NCBI RefSeq assembly: GCF_905220365.1
Contig: NC_061153.1
Span: forward strand, 5,414,001-5,478,000
Length of the DNA stretch: 64,000 bases
Direction of reading: 5' to 3'
Origin: Vanessa cardui
Taxonomy: Eukaryota > Arthropoda > Insecta > Lepidoptera > Nymphalidae
Shown piece after piece: positions 63,861 to 64,000 of this stretch. The position numbers were made by a program, and so were the translations under genes. The notes beneath the pieces were generated by a model, which did not search any database, was not told the origin of the DNA, and worked only from the letters and a program-made list of their open reading frames with translations. Positions within the stretch are counted from its first letter, which is position 1, and each line of letters begins with the position of its first letter.

Positions 63861-64000
63861 ATAGATGATCAAACGAACTTCTGAAGTGAAGTTCGATCAC
63901 TATTATATGAATTCGCTTTATTCGAAGATATAATTCAACAATGTAGTTCCTTTTATCGTACTGGTAACATTCGCACTTTTAGATAACCCTACTTTCCTTT
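63861..64000 (-). mobile_element. DIRS left terminus, second copy (cut by the window edge)
   Basis: Matches 40904-41043, including the palindrome and the first ~93 bp of the inverted terminal repeat. The rest of a second DIRS copy is expected beyond the window if the duplication is real. Confidence 0.8.

Larger units (their letters stand above)
57748..64000 (+). repeat. Second copy of 34791-41043 (offset 22,957 bp)
   Basis: Every coding and noncoding landmark of 34791-41043 recurs exactly 22,957 bp downstream. This includes the LINE D ORF2 breaks, the hairpin, the RTE fragment with its stops, the piggyBac MITE, the 212-bp duplication and the DIRS terminus. All corresponding translations I compared are identical. 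Because the copy starts where the first period ends and continues to the window edge, it is best described as the second unit of a direct tandem duplication or as an assembly duplication. Confidence 0.9.

Overview
This window is eukaryotic, animal-type repetitive DNA, most likely from a moth or butterfly. The clues are AT-rich spacers, piggyBac, pogo, PIF/Harbinger, BEL/Pao, errantivirus, DIRS and several LINE families side by side, and repeat tails of the kind common in lepidopteran genomes (for example around 15530-15700, 22884-23131 and 27769-27893). I found no convincing host protein-coding gene, tRNA, rRNA or CRISPR array. Almost every base belongs to a mobile element or to wreckage of one, and the elements are nested several layers deep.

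Layout, 1-28000. A minus-strand piggyBac element (left end off-window, right end at the TTAA at 13249-13252) is split by an 11-kb block (1169-12255) flanked by the repeat CAATA. The block holds a BEL/Pao fragment, an endogenous copy of an RNA-virus polymerase (about 4918-6309, minus), a nearly intact LINE ('LINE A', about 6366-11295) and a LINE-like 3' tail ending in (TTTC)n. After the piggyBac comes the 3' end of another LINE. Then a pogo-like element (pogo-1, 13709-27766) has been inflated to 14 kb by two minus-strand LINEs (C at 15528-19352, B at 19598-26462). LINE B itself carries a Helitron and a foldback element.

Layout, 28000-64000. A mariner-like fragment, short tandem repeats, a MITE and a PIF/Harbinger element with interlocking antiparallel genes lead to LINE D (33353-37975) and an RTE-type LINE split by a piggyBac MITE. 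Next is a DIRS retrotransposon (about 40904-45863) with inverted terminal repeats, an internal complementary region and an apparent spliceosomal intron in gag. It is followed by an errantivirus lacking pol whose env is split by a second pogo (pogo-2, 47579-51017), an I-type LINE with RNase H (52449-55640) and a LINE ORF1. From 57748 to the end, the sequence repeats 34791-41043 with a constant offset of 22,957 bp and no visible indel.

How the parts work. Each element supplies its own mobility functions: endonuclease/reverse transcriptase for LINEs, tyrosine recombinase for DIRS, DDE transposases for piggyBac, pogo and Harbinger. Most copies are broken by stops, frameshifts or nested insertions. 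LINE A is the best preserved.

The most interesting signal is a 175-176-codon hydrophobic open frame that exactly fills the space between ORF1 and ORF2 in two clearly diverged LINEs (A and B). It lies in the same frame relative to ORF1 and overlaps the ORF2 start codon by 11-13 nt in both. The density and nesting fit heterochromatin such as a W chromosome, a pericentromere or a piRNA cluster, but that is inference.
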